A DNA stretch of 64,000 nt from the NCBI RefSeq assembly GCF_051401765.1, contig NC_135071.1, forward strand, positions 6,984,961 through 7,048,960, read 5' to 3'. Made by a program: the position numbers and the translations under genes. The notes under the pieces are model-generated. The model was given only the letters and a program-made list of their open reading frames with translations. It made no database searches and was not told the origin of the DNA. This DNA comes from Calliopsis andreniformis (taxonomy: Eukaryota; Arthropoda; Insecta; Hymenoptera; Andrenidae). The stretch's first letter is position 1; each line of letters begins with the position of its first letter. This document shows, in pieces, positions 47,301 to 59,300 of the stretch.

Positions 47301-50300
47301 GTACGTGATCCAGCCACCAAAAGCTTGGAATTAATTTATTTTTACAAATCAAAGTAAAATTGTTGGACTCAGATGGACCATTTAAAGTACAGAGAAAAAA
47401 TAATAAGTGTACAACAAAGTAAAACGACCAACAGTAAAACACGGTGGGAGATCGGATCAAGTTTGGAAATGTGTAAGTGTTGGTGTTGAATTCTTGCATT
47501 TTATTAATGGAATTATGAACCGTCGAATGTACATAAACATTTTAAAAAGTAATCTTTATAGTAGTGCAGAAAAGATGGGGTTAAAAGGTAACTTTATTCC
47601 ATTATAAGATAAAGAGCCGAAACATTACAATTATGGTACAGTGTTCCATAATCTTAAAAACGCCACCACAGTCTCCCTAAATAAATATAATTTAACATAT
47701 GTATGAGACCACTAAAAACAAAAATACGTTCTTACAATATTTCATCAGAAAGTGGTTTAAACGAAGCACTTTTAGAAGAGTGGAATAAAATTCTACTTTT
47801 TGGATAAATTTTGGACACAAAACTTGGAAAATTCGATGCCACGACGACTTAGTCCCATAATAAAATCAAAGAGGAATCCCACAAAGTATCAAATACTTAT
47901 AAATCTGATATTTTGTTATACTCTAGGTATTAAAATTTATTACATTTTTCCAGGAAATTAGAACTGTATGAATACTTATTATGCGTATATTTTGACTACT
48001 TTCTGAATATTTATTAATATTTTCCTAACGCACATTGATATCGCTTTTTTTAATGAATATTATTATGCAAACACCTAAAAATATGTATATTTTTTGTTTA
48101 TTGAAATTTTGTTAATACAGAAAGTTATAAAAAGTTTTTGTACGCGTGCGCTTCACTGTCTTACATTCCGAACAGAAAAATTTTTGGATTTCTCCTCTTT
48201 CGGTTACTATGTCAACTGGGATGTGTCACGATAATGCTTTGCATTTTAGAAATTCCTGATCGGGCATATTCCGAGCTTTTGACATTCAAAATTTTAAATT
48301 TTATAATTATCTTCACCCGCTCTTTCCTTGGAGTCATCGTCGGAGATCGACGCCGTGTGTGTACGTGTTTGTATATGTGTGCGTTCTTCTGAAGCCTCGA
48401 GAATGTAAACGCTACATCTTTGTCAAAGCAAAAAGCGTTATACATCAACATTCTAAATTTGCAGGTTCTCATGAGTCAGGATCAATGTAACTAGAGCGTG
48501 TGCGATCTAGACCTTTATCGCAGAATTGTACGCGTCATTGCCTGTAATGCTTGTTAGCACCTATGACAAATTGTTCATGGAAACCAAGAGCATTCGTATT
48601 TCGCATCATTAGAGACAGTTATAGCTAATTTCCGGAAGTACCTTGTAACGCGTCTACGTGTTGTAGAAGTCAAAATGAGAACCTTTCGGCGCTCAAATTT
48701 GGAGCTCGCGCAAAAACTGTAAACAGCGCACGACACGACGACTGCGCGAGCGGCTATGCCTCATGGTGAGCATAATATTGAATATTTTCGAAAATGGCAA
48801 AAACTTATATGGTTTACTGTATTGTAACGTCCCTAAAACGATGCTACGTTGTCCATGGAAGAGCGGCTTTCCGATGGACGAAAAGTGGCGTTCGTGTGGC
48901 GTGCGGTTAAGGAGTTAAAATCCAAAGCTTAGATCTTTCTTAACAATAATTTATTCAGTAAAACCCTATTCTAATTCTAACGTAAATACAATACTAATGC
49001 CTATTCTAATTCGTTAAATATTTATAAGAACAAATAAGGTTGATTATTATGCACAGATGAGGTTATGTTAATCGTAATCGTTACGCGATATACATACTTC
49101 TATCATTTATCTCGATAACGCAAGAGTTAGGTTATGTGTCTATGCTTAAAATTGGTGAACAGAAGTTAGGTTATGTGTCTACGCTTTTACATTCGTGAAC
49201 AAGAGTAATTATGCTGTTATTAATTATTAACCGTATTAATTGCGGTAGAGGATCCTCTATATTAGACGATACGCAGTGTAAGTGTGTGTGTGTGTGCAAT
49301 AGATCTTGTCTCGTATGCCCTGGTCGCTGCCAAAGTTATAGGTGGCTATAACCTCAGAGCGGTCTCAAGGTTTCATGAAACATATAATCTTTGCTTGATT
49401 GCCTAAGCATCCGTAAGCCCTTCGTTATCTTTTCTACATCAGTCGCTACCTTGGAGAAAAGACTCTTCAGGAGCGGTCTTAGAAATGCGTCCGACTAGGA
49501 ATGGCTTCTAGCGCTTGTTGGCAGGCGATTCGTCTGCTTACGGCAAGCACGAACTCTATATTAAAGGAGCATCAATTACTATTTGGTAGAACGGTCGCTA
49601 CCCCTAAAGGAGCGGTCTCGATCTCACTGGACGAGTATCTCAGCTGCCTCCCAGATCTTCATCTATTCGGAACCCGATGCCAGAGAGAAGTGTGTCTCCT
49701 GCTGCTTTCGCAGATCCTTATATACCCGCCAGTCGGAGTTCGCACATGCGCAGTTGTTCTAATTCTAATGGCGCTCTTATTCTAATAGTGACTGTTTTAA
49801 TATGAAAACGTACGAAATATGTTATACTTATATGAGAATGTAATTAAAATCTATAATATATAATGTGTGTCGTAATACAAAAATGTCTATTAGTAAATGG
49901 ATGAACAGAATACGCGCTTATATACAATAATAAGAATGAAATAGAAAGAGATAGACATATTTACACTAAGATGGAGAGAGACAGCGATAGTAGAGAGAGA
50001 TAGAGTGAAATAGGAAGAGACAGAGACAGAGTCGTGAGGCGTTACAGTATTAATTGTAAGAGCGATTAGCTGCTGAAAATTCTAATAAGTGCCAAATCTG
50101 TAGATAGCTGGATAATTGTAAAATCAAAAGCTAAGATACAGAGAGAGAACACATGCGACACATTAAGTATAAATTAACGAATAGCACGACGGCTTTCGGG
50201 ACGTTACAGCAAATGATCTGTGTATTAGTGATCCGCGAAGGATCCTGCTTGTCCTAGCTTCCGTTATCAGGCACTCTTCGTCGATAAGTCGCAAAATGCG

Positions 50301-53300
50301 TGACGGGAGCCCGTGGGTTAATTCAATTTACTTTCTCTTTCTCTTCTTCATACTTATTTCATTAGTTTGGCTATTTCTATTTATTTTTTCGAACATAGAT
50401 TCATGGGAGTGAGTAAACTCAATACCTCACGTAAAGCCATAACTGCATTATCCATTTTATAGTGAAAATTTCGAGAAAAAATATATAAAGTGTTTATGCA
50501 TCTAAAATCTTCACGTGTGAGTGCGTTCTCTTTCTTCTTTTCCAGAATTAGCAGCATTTCGAGCATACAGTTTTTACCAAACAACGACCTGGTATAAATC
50601 TAGCAATTTTCTATTGAATTACGATTTAGATTCTGATTTGATAATTTTTGTGCATTGATTTCTTCAACTGCGTAAATTGCACAGATTATTTCATTTAATG
50701 TAAATTTTGTTATATACTTATATTGATTTTGATTTGGTATTCTGGTTGATTTGTTATAATAATATCAAATTGTTGAACACGTGCTCGCCTTGTATATTCA
50801 CGAGGCAGGAAGGGCATTAATGTTGCAAAGGCATTGTGGATTATTCTGAATGCCAGCATAGGGGCATAGAAACACGTGGTACTATTCTTTCCTTTTGTTT
50901 CTTTTTCTTTCTCTATCAGACATTATATTTATTTTATTATATTTGCTAACTTTGAAAAAATATATATATTGTTCTTTTTTTTATTTACGTAAATATACAT
51001 GTATTGAGTTCATTAATTTACTTTTCCAAGTACAAAATAATCCTAAGCCTCCTCCTTTCAGGAAGTAATCACGTATAGCGGAGCCCGTATGGGACTAGAT
51101 GATTTCGTAACCTATTTACCAATATCCTTTTGGATAATTAATTAATAAGTATAGTAGATATACTCGTGTATTGTGAACGAGCTTTCTTTTTATCTAAAGA
51201 CAGCTCTGCTATTGCGACCACACTACCATTTCACATAATATCGCCATTAGCGATAGATAAGCAGAGTAGTTGCTCGATTAATCACTTGGAAAGAGCGTGA
51301 GTATATTAATCAATAAAATATATCTCATGTGGCCTAGCCAATCCGTAACAAAAATCGTATTGTAACGAGTAAGGATACGAACCCTCGCGCACGTAACAAA
51401 ATTCAGGGCAGCGGAGTTCGTAACCCTCGCGCACGTAACACTATACTATAGCTGGTATATGCTGTAGTTGGATCTCAATACCGATCATTGTTTACTTTTC
51501 CGTTTAAATATAACTATATTGACAGGGCATCGCACGCTGTAACGGCGTGGAAGTCAAGATACTTCTCGCGTAGCCGCAATTTAGGACAAAAGTGTGTAGA
51601 GCTCTCAAATGGAAACGATAGACATGAATGATTAGAATCTCAGAAATTTTCCGGTTTGCGCTGATGCCGCTTTTTTCGGTCATCTTAAAGGTTTTCCCAC
51701 TGGTCCCGATACCACGGTAATTATTTAAAAATTTGACTTCATCATCGACTTCTTTGCCTTTGAAATAGTTAAGACCATCCGTTAAAAAATTGTACCATCG
51801 ACTACTAGAAGAAATTTAATTTTTCGATAAAATGAAACCATATTCTATTTTACTCGACAAATTATTAATTTACTGAACTAGCAACACGAATGATGTATTA
51901 GAAATGGCGGCGCAGTAACTTGGACACCACAATCGCTATAATACACCTATTCTCTGAGAAAGATGTTTTTCCTATTCTACGGAAAAGCTAGTAGAATAAG
52001 TCCCAATTGAGATACAGCGACGTGAGTAGAATAAGTCTCAAGTCAGACATAGCGAAGTCAATAGACTAATTCCAAAATCAAACGCGTTTCATGCGAATTT
52101 CAGACCTTTGTAAAATAATCTGTTAGTTTTTTAACTCGAAATATATTTGAAAGAACGGTACACAATGATTGACGATATTTGTTGACACGACGTTTCCTGG
52201 AAAATCAGAAAGACAAAAGGACGTGTCGCTCTCATGAGAGCTATCGGAAGTGACTAATGAAGTCAAAACTACAACCGATTGTTTATGCAAGGAATCATAC
52301 AATTTACAGTCGCGTTTTACACGTACAGGGTATCCCACATAAAGTAGCGGAGCCAAAAAGGGGAGATTCCTGGGGTAATTCTAAACAACCTTTTCCTTTG
52401 CAAAACTGTTCTCTGAAGCTTTGTTAACGAGTTATTAACAAAAAACATCGACCAATCAGAGATCACGGATAGCGAGCGCTCGGTCGTCCAATGACAAGGC
52501 ACAAGCTACGCGTAGTGTTTACTACTCGCTGTGCTTGAATCTTGTACAAGAAACTCAAGATCTCTACGTTATTGTCCAATATCTCCTAAACTATTAGATG
52601 GAAAATTATGAAAAAAATCAACGACACGTTAGCTATTCCGACACATATTATAGAATTTTTTTAAATTTTTAAATTAATTATCCAAGTTGTAAAAAATAAA
52701 AACCGAGGAAAAGGAATTTAAAAATGCTGATTTAGTAAAGTAATGCCATAGTAAGAAAATAAAAAGCAACGTTTTCGTAGTTCCTACAGATTGTACATTA
52801 CTTTACTGGGTATTAAAGCATTGAAAATTGTACAAAAATACTTATTTCATTCGAATATAAAACTTATTTATATGTATTCTAAAAATAGGTATATGTATAC
52901 CTAATATACATATGTATACCTTATTCTAATAGCTAAGCGCGCTGGACTGAACTTATTTAAAAATTATTAACACGATTAATAATTCAGAAACGAAGTCTTA
53001 AAAATAATTTTGACATTCTTGATTGTTGTTCTATTTTGACAAGTAGAATCATCCTTTAGAATTTCTGACACTTGTTGTTGAACAACCTGTACTATTGCAT
53101 GAAACCACTACAATGGAGGTTGCAGCTGTCGAGTATTTCTGATAGGCGAACTATGGTTCCTATCATAACAAGGTTTGGCCACCATTGAAATAGAGTAAGG
53201 AGCGTATGCACTTTCTATTGAATTACATTTTTTTGTTTATGAGTTATTGAATTATACGGAAAATAATGTTATTCCACTTGTATCCCTTTCGCATCAACTA

Positions 53301-56300
53301 AATTTTTCACAATCAGTTTTTTATAAGAAAATTGGAAAAAACAACATTATATTGTAAAGATATGTTAGTACTAATGTCTTTATTATGAATACCAGTAGTT
53401 AAAATATTGTTACAATTATATTGAGGTTATGTTTACTTATCGGACTCATAGAAATTATTTGCAATATCGTATTTAATGATTCAACTGACTATTTCTGTTC
53501 CTAACTCAAAAGTTTAAAAAATATTACTTGAATTTGCGATTTCAACAATTGGCAAAATGGAAATAATACCATGTAGGTACACTTCTAACGGAAATACAGC
53601 TCAGAAATATAAATGTAACTCCAGATTTATGAATGAGCATCGGCACTCATAATTTAGGTTTTAAGTAAGGGACTGAGTGTTCAGTGATTCTAACTTGTTT
53701 TTTCATAGATTTGTAACTAGATATCTAAGGACTGCTAATAAGGGAAGATTCAAAAGCTCAAGATTCAACGTTACAATACTTAATATGTTTTGAACAAGAT
53801 ATTATGTCAAAGTCCACTATCTGGAACACAAAACCTTATATGAAGCAATTTTATTCTACATTTTCGACTTATTTTCTTGTGTAAAATTACCCCTTCCTGA
53901 TTGTACCATTCTTACTCAAGTATTCTGTTATATTCACTGCTTACAAAACATGACTTTGAACAGATTTGCCTAAGACAAAGGGTACTGTTGTGTACGTATG
54001 ATTATTTCGAGTAATGGAAGGCGATATTCGAGAACGTCACATGGTACTGTAACTGCGTAGAATACTAAACACGTATAAATGCATTTGACTGCTTATGGCT
54101 TGGGAATGCAAAAACAGTAAGAAGGCAGCCAGTGCACGCGAAGCTGCTAATTGCATAACTAATTAAGTTAATCTCGGTCGCTGTTTGCACAAAATCTAAA
54201 GACATGATGTGTTTCACTGTTAGTGATCAATGATATGGATAATAACCATGTTACTAATTAGACATCCATTTTGATGAGAAACCACACAATAAATTCGATA
54301 ATCTGAATATACGAAGGTTATTTTGCATTATATTTGTAGTAATCCCACGCTGTAAGTAATGGTACATTCAATTAAAATAAAAAAAAAAGAAACATTTGTT
54401 CAGAGCACTTTCAAAATACATACACAGATGCTCAATTATAGTTACGACTTTCTATTATCTCTACTTCTCAATTCCTTTATTTCTTTACTGTCTTACTTCT
54501 ACTTGTTGCCAATCTATTAGTCTATTAGCACAACAAATAGTAAATTGTTAGAATATCATCTTCAAGAAGACACAAGAAAATATAAATTTTTTTCTCTAAA
54601 GGGCTCTTTTCTTCTTCAGCAATTGCTGCATTCCCGTTTATGTCTCAGAACGATGTGATCTTATCGTTAGATTGTTATTGAGTAGCGTCGAGTACCTTGC
54701 GAACAATGCCAAAGAAATGCTCGAGCAACCTCCACGCGAATGTTGTGCCTCGAGCTACTTACCAATGCCATTACTGTCCTTTCATCGCCCTCCGCCATCC
54801 TAACCCGTCTTCTCTACACTACACCCTCGACTGTTTCAAACCAGACGTTTCCTGGGCTCGTCGGTCCACGTGTACAATTTTAATGACCTATGATTGTCAT
54901 GACTTTTGCCCTTTGCATCCTTTCTGAACATGTGATTCGCCCGGGAAAGAGAATTTCCTGTAGATATTACTTCCCACAAAAAATTTTGAATCTACACAGT
55001 AGTTTTGTAAAATCGTTGAGAAGTACATTAAAAACGACTTCATTCGAAATTATTATTGTTACGTCCTAACTAGACGGGCGGTCGTCTCCAGCGGCAAAGA
55101 TCGACCTTAACGGTTCTTGCTCTTTTAAAATGCTAAAGCACACCTTGACTAAACTTATCTTGGAAGTGAATAAATAAGGAGAGAGATGTTTTGGTTTAAC
55201 AGTTTCATGTATTTAATAAGATACAAATTACATACCAACACCTCCTTAGTGTCTTAATGTCGTCACCTTGTAGATTTAGTTGGACGCTAGTCGTTCGTGG
55301 TTGCTTCTCGACGTGGTTTTTTCATTGCACGCACTTTCCTTCTCGAACTTTACAGATTCTCTTGACGTGGTCTAAGAAGGCGGATTTGGACTTGGCGGAG
55401 TACATTCGCAATACCCTTCCACTCTTACATGGTTTTCTGCTAAACGTTAAAATACGCCCTCGTTGTTATAATGGGTGGGTGGTGATCAGAGATTCGCTCT
55501 GATCCTCGATTGATGCGATATAACTCAAAAGTCAATTGTATATCTAACTTGCGCGCTGTCTTATTTGTCTTTTGGGTCATAACTTAAAGAGGGAGATCGC
55601 GCTCATATTGTTTTATTGGGTCAGCTCGGCTGAATTTGTTGCAATCGTTCGCTAGTTCTTTAGTTATACATTTCGCAATGCATCAGCATTTCCCCCAGTT
55701 TGACACCAAATAAGGGGACCAGGTAAATGTCCGGATGTAACATTAAAATTTTGCATGTTTTCATTCAGTTTCTAGCGAAAAATGAAACTGCGAAGAGTAG
55801 GAAATTATCTAGAGAACAAGAAATCATCTTTAGAGTGAGTCATAAGTTATGGCTTATAACCTTTAGAATGAAAATGATCATTTATTTTATATTTAGGGTT
55901 GCGTTTGTTTTAAGTTTCACAACTTTATTAATTATGAGATTTTGAATACACAATATTTTATTCTAAATGTAAAGATCATAGGAACATTCTTTATTTCATT
56001 ACGTAAAAACCAGTAGGGTTTCAAAAATTGAAATGAGTAGAAAAAATTTCGAAATTTTGAGAACTTTTACTAACTGAACATTTGACTAAAATTTGAATAT
56101 TTGAGATAGAGAGAGGAAGGAAGAGACGGACGCGTACAATGCAATCCTAATGTTACTTTACAGGCTGCAGCGAAATGAAACAACTTTACGACATTTAATG
56201 TACTTCTGGACACTGTTGTCCACCCTCGTTGGATTCCTCTACTCATAAACTGTCCAACGAGGTATCATGCGCTCCATTAATATCCAAAAAAAAGCAAAAT

Positions 56301-59300
56301 ATCAAAAGCAATATTTTTAAGCTGAAAAAATATCAAGTTTTTTATTACTTCAATAATATTCTTACAAATTTTGAGCTTTCATCCGCAGTTTGATTATTTT
56401 ATATGTTACATATTCTACGACTGTAATCAATCGTTGACTCCATTTTTCGTTTTCAGGAGGGAAATATGAACAATCACTCTCGAATGACACGTACAAAGTT
56501 CACATGAAGCTAACAATACGATCAGTCGACATGTCTGATTATGGGACGTACAAATGCATATCAAAAAACTCTCTTGGAGAAACTGATAGCAGTATCAGGC
56601 TCTATCGTAAGTATGATTATAAATAGACTGCAGTTCTTTACGAATTTATGACAAATTTCAATACGCCAAAACATACAAAATTCGTGTAATGTATAAAATT
56701 TTACCAAACATGAAATGTTAAATACATCGTATGTATAGTATTTGGGGGGGAGAAACAAATCTTTAATTAGGTTGGACTTCTTCTCTATTCTATTTATGAA
56801 AATCAGAATTTGCAAAAACGTCCGCAGTCTAGTTATAAATTAATGACTATAATAATGACATATCTCATCATTTCATTTTTGGTTAGAACGTTAGCACTAT
56901 TATCTATCAAAGAGTATTCGCGGGCTTCAACTCGCAAATCAAACTTCCTGATTTTGTACTTTAATCAGCTACCGCGGCGTTTGATGAAATTACAGAAAAA
57001 TACATTTGCATTTTAAACTTTTCTTTCAATTAAAGATACAAAATAACCGAAATGAAAGGGAATATGTATCACATATTGTATAATAGGAACCTTAAGCATA
57101 TAATACACCATTAAACATCTGTATCGTATTCCTTGCTCATGCAGTAGAATAATGTTTATTTTCATATTCTTGACAAGTACGATCCTAAACCCAGAAAGTG
57201 TTTTTTTTGAAACATTATGTCCGTAAAAAACGAAAGAATAAGGAGATGGAAATTATCTGCCGAAGAGGGAATTATCTAGAGCAGAAAAAATTATCTTGAA
57301 AACAAAATTTAAAATGTTGCCCAGATTAGTAACTCTTAAAATGAATATTGTTATGTATTTGTCCACTCACCACTTCGTGTAATCAATATTTCACAATTTT
57401 CGTATTTACTGGATTTTGGGTATAATATTTCGTATCGAATATACAATTAAAAAATGTTAATAGGTTAAGAGAGTACAAAAGTCTAAGACCTAACCCTTTT
57501 AAACTCTATTTTAAGATATACATTCGCTAACAAGTTTCTCAGTTTTATTATTCCCCTAACGTATTTTATTTCTATTCTCACGCATAGGACAAAAGTCAAG
57601 ATTAAACTTCAGCTTAATTACAAAAGCAAGAATCAGCCTCAATTTTTGTTTTTAAAATTGAGGCTACTATAGTGGCCATTCGCAAAATTGTTTCTGAACA
57701 AGAATTTAAAGTATTGAAACAAACTCTAATCAATTCCGTAAATATTCTTTAGAAGGAATTTTGTCGTATAATATACTCTCATAGATTGCCTATACGTACA
57801 GCGACAACATAGTGACAGCCAATTCGGCCGTCGAAAAAAAGTTAAATTGTTATAACATTGAACGTATTATTAGGAGCTTAGAAAATGTCAATAGGTCTGA
57901 TTGGCTGCATGGGAAAACTCATAAAGACAACACACATATTTTCCTTAGTGTCCAAATTGGTCATACTTATTGCTTCTATACATATCTCATGGGAGGTCCT
58001 CTAAAAAGTATTAGGGAGAATGCTTTTCACGAGACGCGATTAGTACAACTTATAGCGAACCGAACAGCTCTCTTGCCCTTGGGCCATCTTGCTGACATCT
58101 TCTGAATTCCTAACAATACACTATATCTGTGATTATCAGGTAAAACGAACTATGTTATGGTTTTAAAAGATTCAAGTTAAGTGAAATCTAGACTGTAGAA
58201 TTTATATTTTCAGGAAGAAAAAGGACATTGAAAGAATTTGTTCGCTTATAAATAAGGGATCAAGAAAACACACGTCCATAAGATATTGTAGCATTGAAGT
58301 TGGCAACTTTAAACATCAAAAGTATCTTGAAAACAAAAATATGTGATTCAGATCACTTTACCTTACAACCACAGATATGAGTTCAATCTTTCTGATAAAA
58401 CTAAATCCATTTTCAAACTTTTTCACTAAAATCCACTTCGCTGCAATCGCTTAAGTTAATTCCCAGAAATAAGGGTAACTTCTACATACCTAACGAGACC
58501 ATTCAATGTGCGACTAATGAATGAACTTATTATTATAAACTATCTTATATGCGATTTGTAATACTATAAGGCAAAATTATTTGCTTTTCAGATATACCAA
58601 CACCGACAACACAAGCAAGAACGACAAGTAGTACTACAGCTTTTACCATCGAGGAAGGTAAACTTCATAATTATTATACATAAATTATGTCGAAACGTCA
58701 ATTTGTAAATCTATCCTAATTTTGTGCTTTGAAAATCATAGACAAAATCTATTAAGATAAAAAGTATTAAAAATGAAGAAATTCGAGACTTTAAGGGCTT
58801 ATCTATAGTACGCACCTAGAGGAATAAAGAACCTATAATTAACATAGATCCTAAAGACAATTCTTTCGGTGTAAAATCAACTTTATATTATTTACAAGCG
58901 TTTGATATCTTCATAAATACGAGCATAGGACATGTTTTTTCATTTAAATTGATTATAAGTACTAGAGTCTTTAAATGTTTTTCTTGCGTTTCAATACAAA
59001 CTCATATCATATGTATGTGCGAACATTTTTAAATATGCTTTTTTCATTGTAATTCCAGCATATTCTTTATCAAAAATTCCGTCTTGTGTTTCTCTATATA
59101 TTTTGCACTAAAGGGTTTTTTCCGTTGATATGCAATGAATAAATAATAATAACGATAAAATGAATAGGCTACAATCTTTAAGTGACTCCAAATAAAGAAA
59201 TCCGAAGAGATTCGAGTTAAATGATGAAAGAGGCCGTTCTATTTGACGTGTTCTCCCTATCCATCTCTTACCGAAGATTATATATCAATTTTGTTTCATT

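Noticed and set aside
50198..50208. GGGACGTTACA as the right end of the solo LTR starting at 48823
   Set aside because: The sequence just before it (50110-50200) aligns with dispersed repeat copy A, and GCGTTACA at 50046 gives a matching GTAT duplication.
57812..58105. 97-codon + strand open frame between DIP exons
   Set aside because: Does not fit DIP phase or family sequence and has no splice sites; not recognised.
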